11,459 bases of DNA from Chloroflexota bacterium (GCA_021788565.1 JAJYKO010000092.1:1-11459), one strand, 5' to 3'; counted from the first letter of the stretch, positions 1 through 7,932 are shown. The notes: generated by a model from the sequence alone, not told the origin. Numbers and translations: made by a program.

Positions 1-1
1 C

Positions 2-283
2 GCTCAGCGGGTAGCCGAGGGGCTGGGGCTGCCATTTCTGCCCGTAGTGACAAAGGTACGCGACAACGAGCCGCAGAAGCTACAGCAGAACCGTTACCAT
101 CAATGTGCTAACCTGGATGGCGTCTTCCGGGTCGACGGCGGCGTGCGTGCTGACGCCGTGCTGCTCATGGACGACGTAGTCGACTCGGGCTGGACCATGA
201 CGGTGGTAGCAGCTCTCTTACGGCAGGCCGGAGCAGGCGTGGTCTGGCCGGTAGCCCTGGCGACTACCAGCACCGGGGATTGA
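2..283 (+). CDS. PRTase-domain C-terminus, probably RecQ-helicase fusion (5' truncated)
   Basis: The frame is open from the window edge and ends at TGA 281-283, giving about 93 C-terminal residues. The segment VLLMDDVVDSGWT followed by a hydrophobic helix is the PRPP-binding loop of type I phosphoribosyltransferases (hydrophobic stretch, D-D, then a small residue, G and T). The preceding stretch VRDNEPQKLQQNRYHQCANL and the ending LATTSTGD match, from memory, the tail of actinobacterial RecQ-family ATP-dependent DNA helicases that carry a ComF-like PRTase domain. The helicase part lies outside the window, so the fusion is inference. A stand-alone PRTase such as a ShosT-type protein is the alternative. 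An internal GTG at 47 is unlikely to be the start because the conserved frame continues upstream. The dprA-like gene begins 1 bp after the stop, which implies translational coupling. Confidence 0.75.
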   Translation, partial: AQRVAEGLGLPFLPVVTKVRDNEPQKLQQNRYHQCANLDGVFRVDGGVRADAVLLMDDVVDSGWTMTVVAALLRQAGAGVVWPVALATTSTGD

Positions 284-284
284 T

Positions 285-1634
285 ATGAGTATCACCAATC
301 AGGCTCAGGCGATTCTCCTCCTCACGGCTCACCTGGGTAAGCCGAGCAAGAACGACCCCAGGCCACTCGGCCCTGTGGAGTGGGGCAGGTTTGCCCAGTG
401 GCTACATGATCGGGGCATAGTGCCAGAAACGCTACTCAGGCAGGATCCCGGGTCTATCCTGGAGGGGTGGATTGATTCGGCGATCACGCTGGAGCGAATT
501 CGCTACCTGCTGGGTCGGGCTGGTGCCCTGGGCCTGGTGATGGAGCGTTGGGAGCGGGCCGGTCTCTGGGTCATCACTCGATCCGATGTCGACTACCCTG
601 TGCGGTTGAAGAGGCGCCTCAAGACAGAGGCGCCGCCTTTCTTCTTTGGAGCTGGCGACCGTGGGCTACTCAATCGGGGAGGAGTAGCTGTAATTGGCTC
701 TCGGGAAGCGAGTGAGGAAGACCTGGCATTTGCTTCGCGTCTGGGCGCAGCAGCGGCGCTGGAACATCTTTCCGTGGTGTCGGGCGGAGCGCGCGGGGTG
801 GACGAGGCCGCCATGTTGGGAGCGCTTGAGTTGCAGGGCGCGGTTGTGGGGGTCCTGGCCGACAACCTCCTGAGGAGCGCGACCTCATCCAAGTACCGGA
901 AGGGCCTGATGTCCGGTAATCTGGCGCTTATCTCGCCCTTCAATCCTGAAGCCGGGTTCGACGTAGGCAACGCCATGGCGCGCAACAGATACATCTACTG
1001 CCTCGCGGACGTTGCCATCGTAATTGCCACCGGCGCCGGCAAGGGCGGCACCTGGCACGGCGCAACTGAGAACCTGAGAAACCGCTGGGTGCCGCTCTGG
1101 GTCAAGCCCGCGAGGGACAAAGCATCGGGCAACTCTGCCCTGGTGGGCAAGGGAGCCCGATGGCTACCAGAGTCGGACTTCAAGCTCTCCGGCCTGTTCG
1201 CACCCACCGAGGATCAGGAGGTCGGCGGGCAGAAGGGGCTGTTCGACGTGGAGCCTCTGCCTTCAGATGCGACGTCAGATGCGACGTCAGATGCGCACGC
1301 GGCACCCTCCCACGTGCTGTCCGTCTCCGATAGCCCGCCTCCCTACACGGCGGAAGATCGCACGGGAGGGCCACGCTCGACCGGCGCGGCGGACTCGGCG
1401 GACCTGGATCTGTACGGACCATTCCTCGCTCGGCTGGAGCGGCTCTCCACCGGAGCGCCTGTCACGCCGGAGCAGTTGATGGAGGTTCTGGGCATCACGA
1501 GGTCGCAGATCGGTGCCTGGCTCAGCCGCGCGCTTGAGGAGGGGCGAGTGAGAAAGCTGAACAAGCCCGTGCGGTACGAGTGGCGCTCGGGGCAGGTCAG
1601 ACAGCCCTCCATGTTCGACGGTGCGGACTCGTAG
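285..1634 (+). CDS. dprA: DprA/Smf-like DNA-processing protein
   Basis: A 449-residue protein with the Rossmann-like DprA core. VAVIGSR lies at about residues 134-140, SGGARGVDEA at 167-176, and ARNRYIYCLADVAIVIATG at 232-250, followed by GKGGTWHGA. Canonical DprA binds single-stranded DNA and loads RecA during transformation. The core is preceded by about 130 residues that include a helical N-terminal region. After the core comes a disordered Ser/Asp/Pro linker (about 310-372) containing SDAT-SDAT-SDAH, encoded by a 12-bp tandem repeat. Residues about 375-435 look like the DprA winged-helix domain (VTPEQLMEVLGITRSQIGAW). The gene sits 1 bp after a PRTase/helicase gene and 1 bp before hsdS. 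This placement suggests a defence-associated paralog rather than the housekeeping competence protein. DprA-PRTase pairing is known from the ShosTA antiphage/toxin-antitoxin system, so a similar role is plausible but unproven. Confidence 0.88.
   Translation: MSITNQAQAILLLTAHLGKPSKNDPRPLGPVEWGRFAQWLHDRGIVPETLLRQDPGSILEGWIDSAITLERIRYLLGRAGALGLVMERWERAGLWVITRSDVDYPVRLKRRLKTEAPPFFFGAGDRGLLNRGGVAVIGSREASEEDLAFASRLGAAAALEHLSVVSGGARGVDEAAMLGALELQGAVVGVLADNLLRSATSSKYRKGLMSGNLALISPFNPEAGFDVGNAMARNRYIYCLADVAIVIATGAGKGGTWHGATENLRNRWVPLWVKPARDKASGNSALVGKGARWLPESDFKLSGLFAPTEDQEVGGQKGLFDVEPLPSDATSDATSDAHAAPSHVLSVSDSPPPYTAEDRTGGPRSTGAADSADLDLYGPFLARLERLSTGAPVTPEQLMEVLGITRSQIGAWLSRALEEGRVRKLNKPVRYEWRSGQVRQPSMFDGADS
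1263..1295 (+). repeat. 12-bp tandem repeat in the DprA linker
   Basis: The unit TCAGATGCGACG occurs at 1263-1274 and 1275-1286, then as a partial third copy at 1287-1295. It is in frame and encodes SDAT, SDAT, SDA(H). It lies in the low-complexity linker between the Rossmann core and the winged helix, so changes in copy number would alter only linker length. Confidence 0.9.
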
Positions 1635-1635
1635 G

Positions 1636-3081
1636 ATGATCGATGGCCTCAAGCCCTATCCCGCCTACAAGGACTCCGGCGTACCGTGGTTAGGGCAAGT
1701 GCCGGAGCACTGGGGGATCGAGCGGGCCAAGTGGCTGTTCCGCAAGATGAATCGAGAAGTTTGCGAAGACGACGGCGTGGTGACATGCTTCCGCGACGGA
1801 ATGGTCACCCTGAGGAAGAATAGACGTGAGCGCGGGTTCACGGAGGCACTGAAGGAGATCGGCTACCAAGGCGTGCATAAGGGTGATCTCGTTATCCACG
1901 CGATGGACGCCTTCGCCGGTGCGGTTGGTGTCTCCGACTCCCATGGCAAGTGCACGCCGGTTTACTCCGTCTGTCGACCCTCTGCCAACGCAAACCCATG
2001 GTTCTATGCTCACATCGTGCGTGAGATGGCTCGGAGCCAGTGGATACTCGCTCTGGCCAAGGGTATACGCGAGCGTTCTACGGACTTTCGTTTCGATGCC
2101 TTCGCGTCACAGTTTGTCCCGTTGCCACCCCGTGCCGAGCAAGATGCCCTCGCCCGCTTTCTCGACTATGCCGACCGCCGTATCCGGCGCTACCTCGTGG
2201 CAAAGAGGAAGCTGATCGCGCTCTTGAACGAGCAGAAGCAGGCGATCATCAACCAGGCCGTGACTCGCGGCCTCGATCCCAACGTTCGCCTCAAGCCCTC
2301 AGGCGTGGAGTGGCAGGGCGACGTGCCTGAGCACTGGAGCGTGATGCCATTGCGACGCGTGACTCTTGAGCGGTGCGATGGACCGTTTGGCTCCGGCCTG
2401 AAGTCCGCGCACTACACGGATCACGGCATCAGGGTGGTCCGCCTCCAAAACATTGGGCAGGGGGAGTTTCAGGGGTCAGACGCAGCCTTCATCTCTCCGT
2501 CGTACTACGCGACACTGGGAGACCACACGGTCATGGAGGGGGATGTCTTGATCGCGGGACTCGGCGACGAGAACCATCCCGCAGGCAGGTCATGCGTGGC
2601 GCCGAAAGACATCGGACCGGCGATGGTAAAGGCGGACTGCTTCAGGTTCCGGCTCGATGACCGACGGGTCGATCCTCAGTTTGCGGCACACTACCTTTCG
2701 GCTACGGCATCCGCCGCCACCCAAGTCCTGTCGAGGGGCGCAACTCGGCAAAGGATAAACCTGCAGTCGATGGCTGGGCGCCCCATCGCGTTCCCCATGT
2801 TGTTGGAGCAGCATCAGATTGTCGCCCGTTTGGGCCGAGATCTCGCTCCCCTAGAAGCAGCGATGGTTCGCTTCCGAACCCAGGTCGAAGCCATACGCGA
2901 GTACCGCACCCGTCTCATCGCCGACGTGGTGACGGGCAAGCTGGACGTGCGGGAAGCGGCCGCCAACCTGCCGGAACAGGGCGAGGAAGCGGTGTCAGTT
3001 GAAGAGGAGCACCTCCTGGGAGAGAATTGCGTGGAGGACGAAGGCGCCGAGCCGGAAGCTACAGCAGAGGACGAAACGTGA
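1636..3081 (+). CDS. hsdS: Type I restriction-modification specificity subunit HsdS
   Basis: A 481-residue DNA-recognition subunit that would direct the HsdM/HsdR complex to a bipartite target site. It shows the usual two-fold organisation. The opening LKPYPAYKDSGVPWLGQVPEHW (5-26) recurs as LKPSGVEWQGDVPEHW (219-234). Each is followed by a target recognition domain (about 27-163 and 235-385) and a long helical conserved region: PPRAEQDALARFLDYADRRI (164-183) onward, and LEQHQIVARLGRDLAPLEAA (390-409) onward. It ends with an acidic tail of about 40 residues (EEEHLLGENCVEDEGAEPEA), an unusual extension. ATG 1636 is chosen because it starts 1 bp after the dprA stop and gives the common short N-terminus. 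An in-frame GTG at 1621 is possible. No strong Shine-Dalgarno is seen, so coupling is likely. The two recognition domains are dissimilar, implying an asymmetric target. The partner hsdM is not in the window. Confidence 0.94.
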   Translation: MIDGLKPYPAYKDSGVPWLGQVPEHWGIERAKWLFRKMNREVCEDDGVVTCFRDGMVTLRKNRRERGFTEALKEIGYQGVHKGDLVIHAMDAFAGAVGVSDSHGKCTPVYSVCRPSANANPWFYAHIVREMARSQWILALAKGIRERSTDFRFDAFASQFVPLPPRAEQDALARFLDYADRRIRRYLVAKRKLIALLNEQKQAIINQAVTRGLDPNVRLKPSGVEWQGDVPEHWSVMPLRRVTLERCDGPFGSGLKSAHYTDHGIRVVRLQNIGQGEFQGSDAAFISPSYYATLGDHTVMEGDVLIAGLGDENHPAGRSCVAPKDIGPAMVKADCFRFRLDDRRVDPQFAAHYLSATASAATQVLSRGATRQRINLQSMAGRPIAFPMLLEQHQIVARLGRDLAPLEAAMVRFRTQVEAIREYRTRLIADVVTGKLDVREAAANLPEQGEEAVSVEEEHLLGENCVEDEGAEPEATAEDET

Positions 3082-4544
3082 CCACCGACCGTTCCACGGA
3101 TTACCTTATCGGTCTCGTCCAGGAGCTTCGCAAGCTTCCCAATGAGACCGAGTGGGTCGAGTTCAAGAGGAACAAGGCCGAACCGCAGGAGATTGGCGAA
3201 TACATCTCGGCCCTCTCTAACTCTGCGGCCCTGACCGGAAAAGCCTTCGCTTACGTGGTCTGGGGCATAGATGACGTCACCCACGACGTGGTGGGCACCT
3301 CTTTCTCCCCCGGCCTCGAGAGGGTTCATAGCGAAGAGCTTGAGAACTGGCTGCTGCGGCAGCTGTCCCCACGGATCAACTTCCGGTTCTTTGCTTCCGA
3401 GGCGGATGGTCTCCCGCTGATTGTCCTTGAGATCGCTCGCGCTTCTGGCCACCCTGTCCAATTCAATGGGCAAGAGTTTATCAGGGTCGGTTCTTACAAG
3501 AAGCGGCTCAGGGAGTATCCTGAAAAGGAACGAGAGCTGTGGCGCATCTTTGACCAGAAGCCGTTCGAGTGCATCGTCGCGGCCGATGGCCTGGCTGCCC
3601 GGGATGTGCTGGGACTTCTGGAATATCCCTCCTATTTCGACCTCCTCCACCTGCCACTTCCAGCATCGCGCGACCGCATCTTGCAGGCACTGGCGGCGGA
3701 TGACCTCATCTTGAGGTCTCCCGACGGGAAGTGGGACATAACCAACCTGGGTGCAATCCTCCTTGCCAAGCGCCTCAAGGAGTTCCGAACGCTGTCCCGC
3801 AAAGCGATCCGAGTGATTATTTACAAGGGCAACAGCCGGGTAGAGACGCTACGGGAGCAGGCTGGGGCCAAAGGATACGCGGTCGGGTTCGAGGGTCTCA
3901 TCGACTACATCAGCGCTCAGATTCCTTCGAACGAGGTGATGGGGAAAGCGCTCCGAAAGACGGTCCCCATGTATCCAGATCTGGCCGTGCGGGAGCTGGT
4001 GGCCAACGCCTTCATCCATCAGGATTTCCACGTCACTGGCAGCGGTCCTATGGTGGAGATCTTCGACGATCGGATGGAGATAACCAATCCCGGCGAGCCG
4101 CTGGTGAGCACCGATCGCTTTCTGGACTCACCTCCTCGATCTCGCAACGAGATGCTCGCTTCCTTTCTCCGACGGGCCGGAGTCTGCGAGGAACGAGGCA
4201 GTGGAGTAGACAAGGTGGTCTCCCAGATGGAAGCGTTTCAGCTCCCTGCACCAATCTTCGAGGTAGTGGAAGGTAATACGCGAGCGGTGCTGCTGGCTCA
4301 TCGTCCGCTCACGCGGATGGACAAGACAGATCGGATTCGGGCGTGTTACCTCCATGCGTCCCTCAAGTATGTTTGTCGTGACTTCATGACCAACACTTCG
4401 CTACGCGAGCGATTTGGAATTGAACCCAGGAACAGCGCTACCGCCTCACGACTGATCAAGGAAGCCACGGAGGCAGGATTCGTTCGACCCCACGACCCGG
4501 ATTCGGCTCGTAGGCTGATGAAGTACGTGCCATTCTGGGCATGA
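3078..4544 (+). CDS. AlbA_2 (Schlafen-type) domain protein with HATPase_c_4-like domain
   Basis: A 488-residue predicted ATP-binding/transcriptional-regulator-type protein. An AlbA_2 domain (about 22-145) begins with ETEWVEFKRN and contains GYISALSN-like (EYISALSNSA) and FIRVGSY motifs. The middle (about 165-290) is a helical/winged-helix-like region. Residues about 300-400 form an HATPase_c_4-like module, with VRELVANAFIHQDF as N-box, FDDRMEITNPGEP as the adenine-binding D/G motif, and ERGSGVDKV as the glycine box. A C-terminal winged-helix-like segment (about 415-488) follows. The start GTG 3078 overlaps the hsdS stop by 4 nt (GTGA) and is preceded by AGAGGA at 3066-3071 with a 6-nt spacer. 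An upstream in-frame start at 3027 lies inside hsdS and is less likely. Proteins of this family are common accessory genes in type I restriction loci. The activity is unknown; regulation, RNA/DNA cleavage (Schlafen core) or ATP-dependent modulation of restriction are possibilities. Confidence 0.88.
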   Translation: MTTDRSTDYLIGLVQELRKLPNETEWVEFKRNKAEPQEIGEYISALSNSAALTGKAFAYVVWGIDDVTHDVVGTSFSPGLERVHSEELENWLLRQLSPRINFRFFASEADGLPLIVLEIARASGHPVQFNGQEFIRVGSYKKRLREYPEKERELWRIFDQKPFECIVAADGLAARDVLGLLEYPSYFDLLHLPLPASRDRILQALAADDLILRSPDGKWDITNLGAILLAKRLKEFRTLSRKAIRVIIYKGNSRVETLREQAGAKGYAVGFEGLIDYISAQIPSNEVMGKALRKTVPMYPDLAVRELVANAFIHQDFHVTGSGPMVEIFDDRMEITNPGEPLVSTDRFLDSPPRSRNEMLASFLRRAGVCEERGSGVDKVVSQMEAFQLPAPIFEVVEGNTRAVLLAHRPLTRMDKTDRIRACYLHASLKYVCRDFMTNTSLRERFGIEPRNSATASRLIKEATEAGFVRPHDPDSARRLMKYVPFWA

Positions 4545-4561
4545 GTGATCCGACGATGGCA

Positions 4562-4579
4562 TTTGATGGGTATTTGATG
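4562..4579 (+). repeat. 18-bp direct repeat, copy 1 (TTTGATG pair)
   Basis: TTTGATGGGTATTTGATG is repeated exactly at 4671-4688, 109 bp away. Each copy contains two TTTGATG heptamers with an 11-bp period, about one helical turn. That is the geometry of a direct-repeat operator. The first copy begins 17 nt after the stop of the AlbA_2 gene. Confidence 0.85.
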
Positions 4580-4670
4580 CAGAGGCCTTCGAGAGCACTT
4601 CAGCCAGACTGGCCTAGCCAGAAATGCGCACAGAACCGGTGATTCTCGGCCGATTGCCAGCGCAGGTTTG

Positions 4671-4688
4671 TTTGATGGGTATTTGATG
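4671..4688 (+). repeat. 18-bp direct repeat, copy 2 (TTTGATG pair)
   Basis: Exact copy of the repeat at 4562-4579, again with two TTTGATG heptamers 11 bp apart. It lies about 70 bp upstream of the hsdR start, so it could be an operator for hsdR or a scar of an earlier rearrangement. Confidence 0.85.
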
Positions 4689-4758
4689 GCGGGACGGTTC
4701 AGGGCTGAGCGGAAGAACGTATCCGAGGGCAGAAGTGTAGCGCAAACTGGAGGGAGCC

Positions 4759-7746
4759 TTGCCCAGCACCGACACCACCGAGAAGGGACTGGAGAGCCTT
4801 ATCGTCACCGCGATGGTCGGCACCGCCGCTTCGCCCATTGGAGGGGCGATCCAGGATGAGGGCGTCCCTTACGACGGGACCGGCTGGCTGCTCGGGGACG
4901 CCAGGGACTACGACCGCGAGTACGCCGTGGACCTTGCCCAGCTTCGCGCCTTCCTGGAGGCGACTCAGCCGAAGGTGGCCGAGGCGCTCGATCTCGACCA
5001 CGACAGCCCGACTCGCCGGAAGTTCCTGGCTCGACTCCAGGGCGAAATCACCAAGCGCGGCACCATCGACGTACTGCGCCGCGGCATCAAGCACGGCCCC
5101 CACAGCCTGGACCTCTTCTACGGCACCCCCTCGATAGGCAACAGGGCCGCTGCCGAGCGCTACCTGCACAACCGCTTCAGCGTCAGCCGGCAACTCAGGT
5201 ACAGCATCGACGAGAGCCAGCTTGCCCTGGACCTCTGCCTCTTCATCAACGGCCTGCCCGTCTTCACCTTCGAACTCAAGAACAGCCTCACCAAGCAGAC
5301 CGTCGATGATGCCGTCCAGCAGTACAAGCGCGACCGCGATCCGAAGGAGCTTCTGTTTCAGTTCGGGCGCTGCATCGCCCACTTCGCCGTGGACGACAGT
5401 GAGGTGCGCTTCTCCACGGCCCTGAAGGGCAAAGAGTCCTGGTTCCTGCCATTCAACCAGGGCTGGAACGACGGGGCCGGCAACCCTCCCAACCCCGACG
5501 GCATCAAGACCGACTACCTGTGGAAGCGCATCCTGACCAGGGACGGCCTCACCGACATCCTGGAGAACTACTGCCAGGTCGTCGAGCCGAAGGACGAGAA
5601 GACCGGCAGGAAGAAGCGGGAGCAGATCTTCCCCCGCTACCACCAACTGGACGTGGTGCGCAGGCTCCTGGCCGATGCGGCTGGTCATGGGGTCGGTAGG
5701 CGCTACCTGATCCAGCACTCGGCCGGTAGCGGCAAGTCCAACTCCATCGCCTGGCTCGCCCACCAGCTTATCGGCCTACGGCATGACGGGAGGGAGGTCT
5801 TCGACTCCATCATCGTGGTCACCGACCGGCGCATCCTCGACCAGCAGATCAGGGACACCATCAAGCAGTTCGCCCAGGTCGGCTCGACGGTAGGTCACGC
5901 CGATAGCTCGGGCGACCTGCGCAGGTTCATCGAGGGTGGCAAGAAGATCGTCATCTCCACGGTACAGAAGTTCCCCTTCATCCTCCAGGAGATCGGGGAC
6001 GAGCACCGAGGCAGGAACTTCGCGATCATCATCGACGAAGCCCACTCCAGCCAGGGCGGCAAGAGTTCCGCGAAGATGAGCATGGTGCTCTCCGAGGCGG
6101 GGTCGGAGGAGGACGACGAGACCATCGAGGACGTGATCAACCGGATCATGGAGAGCCGGAAGATGCTCCCCAACGCGAGCTACTTCGCTTTCACAGCTAC
6201 CCCCAAGAACAAGACCCTGGAGATCTTCGGCGAGGCGTGCCCCGAGGGCGAGAAGGTGCGCCATCGCCCCTTCCACAGCTATACCATGAAGCAGGCGATC
6301 CAGGAGGGCTTCATCCTGGACGTGCTCGCCTACTACACGCCGGTCAACTCCTACTACCGGCTGGTCAAGACCGTCCCGGGAGATCCGGAGTTCGACGTGA
6401 AGCGGGCTCGGAAGAAGCTACGCCGCTACGTGGAGGGCCACGACTACGCGATCCGCCTCAAGGCCGAGATCATGGTGGACCACTTTAGCGAGCAGGTCAT
6501 CGCCCTCGGTAAGATCGGGGGGCAGGCGAGGGCGATGGTGGTGACGACGGGGATCGAGAGGGCGATCCAGTACTACCACGCCATCAGCGACTACCTCTCC
6601 GAGTCAAAGAGTCCCTACAGCGCCATCGTCGCCTTCTCGGGAGAGCACGAGTACGGCGGGGCGAAGGTGACCGAGGCATCCCTCAACGGCTTTGCCAGCA
6701 ACCTCATCCCCGACAGGATCGTGGAGGACCCCTACCGTTTCCTGATCTGTGCCGACAAGTTCCAGACTGGATATGACGAGCCGCTCCTCCACACCATGTA
6801 CGTGGACAAGGTGCTCGCGGGCATCAAGGCGGTCCAGACCCTCTCCCGCCTCAACCGCGCCCACCCCAAGAAGCACGACGTGTTCGTGCTGGACTTCATG
6901 AACGACGCCGACACGATCCGCATGGCCTTCGAGGAATACTACAGGACGACGATCCTGGCCGACGAGACCGACCCGAACAAGCTGCACGACCTGAAGGGCG
7001 AGCTTGACGGCTACCAGGTGTACTCGGACGGCCAGATCCAGGCCGTCGTGGAACTCTACCTCGCTGGCGCTAATAGGGATAAGCTCGATCCCATCCTGGA
7101 TGCCTGCGTCGCCGTCTACAAGGACGAACTCGACGAGGACGGCCAGGTGGCCTTCAAGGGCAAGGCCAAAGCCTTCCTGCGCACCTACGGCTTCCTCTCC
7201 TCGATCCTGCCCTACACCAACGCCGAGTGGGAGAAGCTCTCGATCTTCCTGGACTTCCTCGTGCCGAAGCTGCCCGCCCCTGTCGAGGAGGATCTCTCCA
7301 GGGGCATCCTGGAGTCCATCGACATGGACAGCTACAGGGTGGAGAAGCAGGCGGTGGTGAGGATACAGCTACCCGACGAGGACGCCGAGATCGAGCCGGT
7401 GCCGGCAGGTGCGGTCGGGGGCAAGCCCGAGCCGGAACTGGAGCGGCTGTCCGACATCCTGAAGACCTTCAACGACCAGTTCGGGAACATCCCCTGGACC
7501 GATGGTGACCGCGTCCGCAAGTTGATCACCGAGGAGATACCGGCCAGGGTGGCGGCGGACACGGCCTACCAGAACGCGAAGAAGAACTCCGACCGGCAGA
7601 ACGCCCGCATCGAGCACGACAAGGCTCTCCTGCGGGTCATGACCGCCCTGCTATCCGACGACACCCAGCTTTTCAAGGAGTTCAGCGACAACGAGTCCTT
7701 CAAGCGCTGGCTGACGGATACGGTGTTTGCGCAGACGTACTCCTGA
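4759..7746 (+). CDS. hsdR: Type I restriction endonuclease subunit HsdR
   Basis: A 995-residue motor and nuclease subunit that translocates DNA with ATP and cleaves it once bound to an HsdM-HsdS complex. The N-terminal PD-(D/E)xK nuclease has its acidic residue in LALDLC (about 158), the FELKN motif (E172, K174) and the following QQYKRDR (188-193) typical of type I R subunits. The SF2 motor has Walker A SAGSGKS (321-327), DEAH (426-429), the motif III-like FAFTATPKN (477-484), and motif VI around QTLSRLNRAHPKKHD (about 693-707). A helical C-terminal region follows. The start is TTG 4759, preceded by GGAGGGAG at 4749-4756; there is no good in-frame ATG nearby. Length is normal and all key residues are present, so the subunit looks functional. 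Its third codon positions are noticeably richer in G/C than those of hsdS and the AlbA_2 gene. Confidence 0.96.
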   Translation: MPSTDTTEKGLESLIVTAMVGTAASPIGGAIQDEGVPYDGTGWLLGDARDYDREYAVDLAQLRAFLEATQPKVAEALDLDHDSPTRRKFLARLQGEITKRGTIDVLRRGIKHGPHSLDLFYGTPSIGNRAAAERYLHNRFSVSRQLRYSIDESQLALDLCLFINGLPVFTFELKNSLTKQTVDDAVQQYKRDRDPKELLFQFGRCIAHFAVDDSEVRFSTALKGKESWFLPFNQGWNDGAGNPPNPDGIKTDYLWKRILTRDGLTDILENYCQVVEPKDEKTGRKKREQIFPRYHQLDVVRRLLADAAGHGVGRRYLIQHSAGSGKSNSIAWLAHQLIGLRHDGREVFDSIIVVTDRRILDQQIRDTIKQFAQVGSTVGHADSSGDLRRFIEGGKKIVISTVQKFPFILQEIGDEHRGRNFAIIIDEAHSSQGGKSSAKMSMVLSEAGSEEDDETIEDVINRIMESRKMLPNASYFAFTATPKNKTLEIFGEACPEGEKVRHRPFHSYTMKQAIQEGFILDVLAYYTPVNSYYRLVKTVPGDPEFDVKRARKKLRRYVEGHDYAIRLKAEIMVDHFSEQVIALGKIGGQARAMVVTTGIERAIQYYHAISDYLSESKSPYSAIVAFSGEHEYGGAKVTEASLNGFASNLIPDRIVEDPYRFLICADKFQTGYDEPLLHTMYVDKVLAGIKAVQTLSRLNRAHPKKHDVFVLDFMNDADTIRMAFEEYYRTTILADETDPNKLHDLKGELDGYQVYSDGQIQAVVELYLAGANRDKLDPILDACVAVYKDELDEDGQVAFKGKAKAFLRTYGFLSSILPYTNAEWEKLSIFLDFLVPKLPAPVEEDLSRGILESIDMDSYRVEKQAVVRIQLPDEDAEIEPVPAGAVGGKPEPELERLSDILKTFNDQFGNIPWTDGDRVRKLITEEIPARVAADTAYQNAKKNSDRQNARIEHDKALLRVMTALLSDDTQLFKEFSDNESFKRWLTDTVFAQTYS

Positions 7747-7832
7747 ACAATCGATAGTCAGGGCTGTGCTTTCGCGGGCGCCAAACTATGCTCATCGTAG
7801 GAGAAATCATGGTTCAAAGTAACCGATGACTG

Positions 7833-7860
7833 GCTGCCGGAAGAGGATTCGAACCTCTGT
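7833..7860 (+). repeat. Left attachment-site repeat (attL): partial tRNA-Gln 3' end
   Basis: A 28-bp sequence beginning GCTGCCGG and ending ACCTCTGT, identical to 9940-9967. Read on the minus strand, it is the T-arm and 3' acceptor strand of tRNA-Gln. The match stops at 7861, before the anticodon arm, so this is not a tRNA gene. This is what site-specific integration into a tRNA 3' end leaves at the distal edge of an element. It lies 86 bp after the hsdR stop. Confidence 0.85.
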
Positions 7861-7932
7861 TACCAGGAAGGTGCCTGCAAGGGTCCGCGGGAGCCTTCTC
7901 GGCCTACGGTTTCGTGCGTGGCGGGCATGGTT

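Larger units (their letters stand above)
4545..4758. other. Intergenic gap upstream of hsdR
   Basis: This 214-bp gap is the only sizeable break inside the defence operon. It contains two copies of an 18-bp direct repeat (listed separately) and a weak imperfect inverted repeat CTGGC-CTA-GCCAG at 4609-4621. No convincing sigma-70 promoter, terminator or RNA gene is visible. The position suggests separate control of hsdR, which is usually the toxic subunit of a type I system. Confidence 0.6.

Noticed and set aside
1263..1295. CRISPR-like or regulatory repeat array
   Set aside because: The 12-bp units are directly abutting without spacers and in frame within a protein linker.
2814..3650. 278-codon minus-strand frame across the hsdS/AlbA_2 junction
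   Set aside because: Antisense shadow of two well-supported genes; no domain and no ribosome-binding site seen.
4609..4621. Terminator between the AlbA_2 gene and hsdR
   Set aside because: The CTGGC-CTA-GCCAG stem is short and has no following T-tract.
4699..5763. Long open frame on the minus strand opposite hsdR (354 codons)
   Set aside because: It mirrors the high-GC coding pattern of hsdR; the product is Val/Ala/Gly/Leu low-complexity with no recognisable motif.
7809..7829. Tiny ORF after GGAG downstream of hsdR
   Set aside because: It would encode only six residues, with no conserved feature to support expression.
7833..7860. Second tRNA gene upstream of the hic operon
   Set aside because: Only the T-arm and 3' acceptor strand are present; D-arm, anticodon arm and 5' acceptor are missing.
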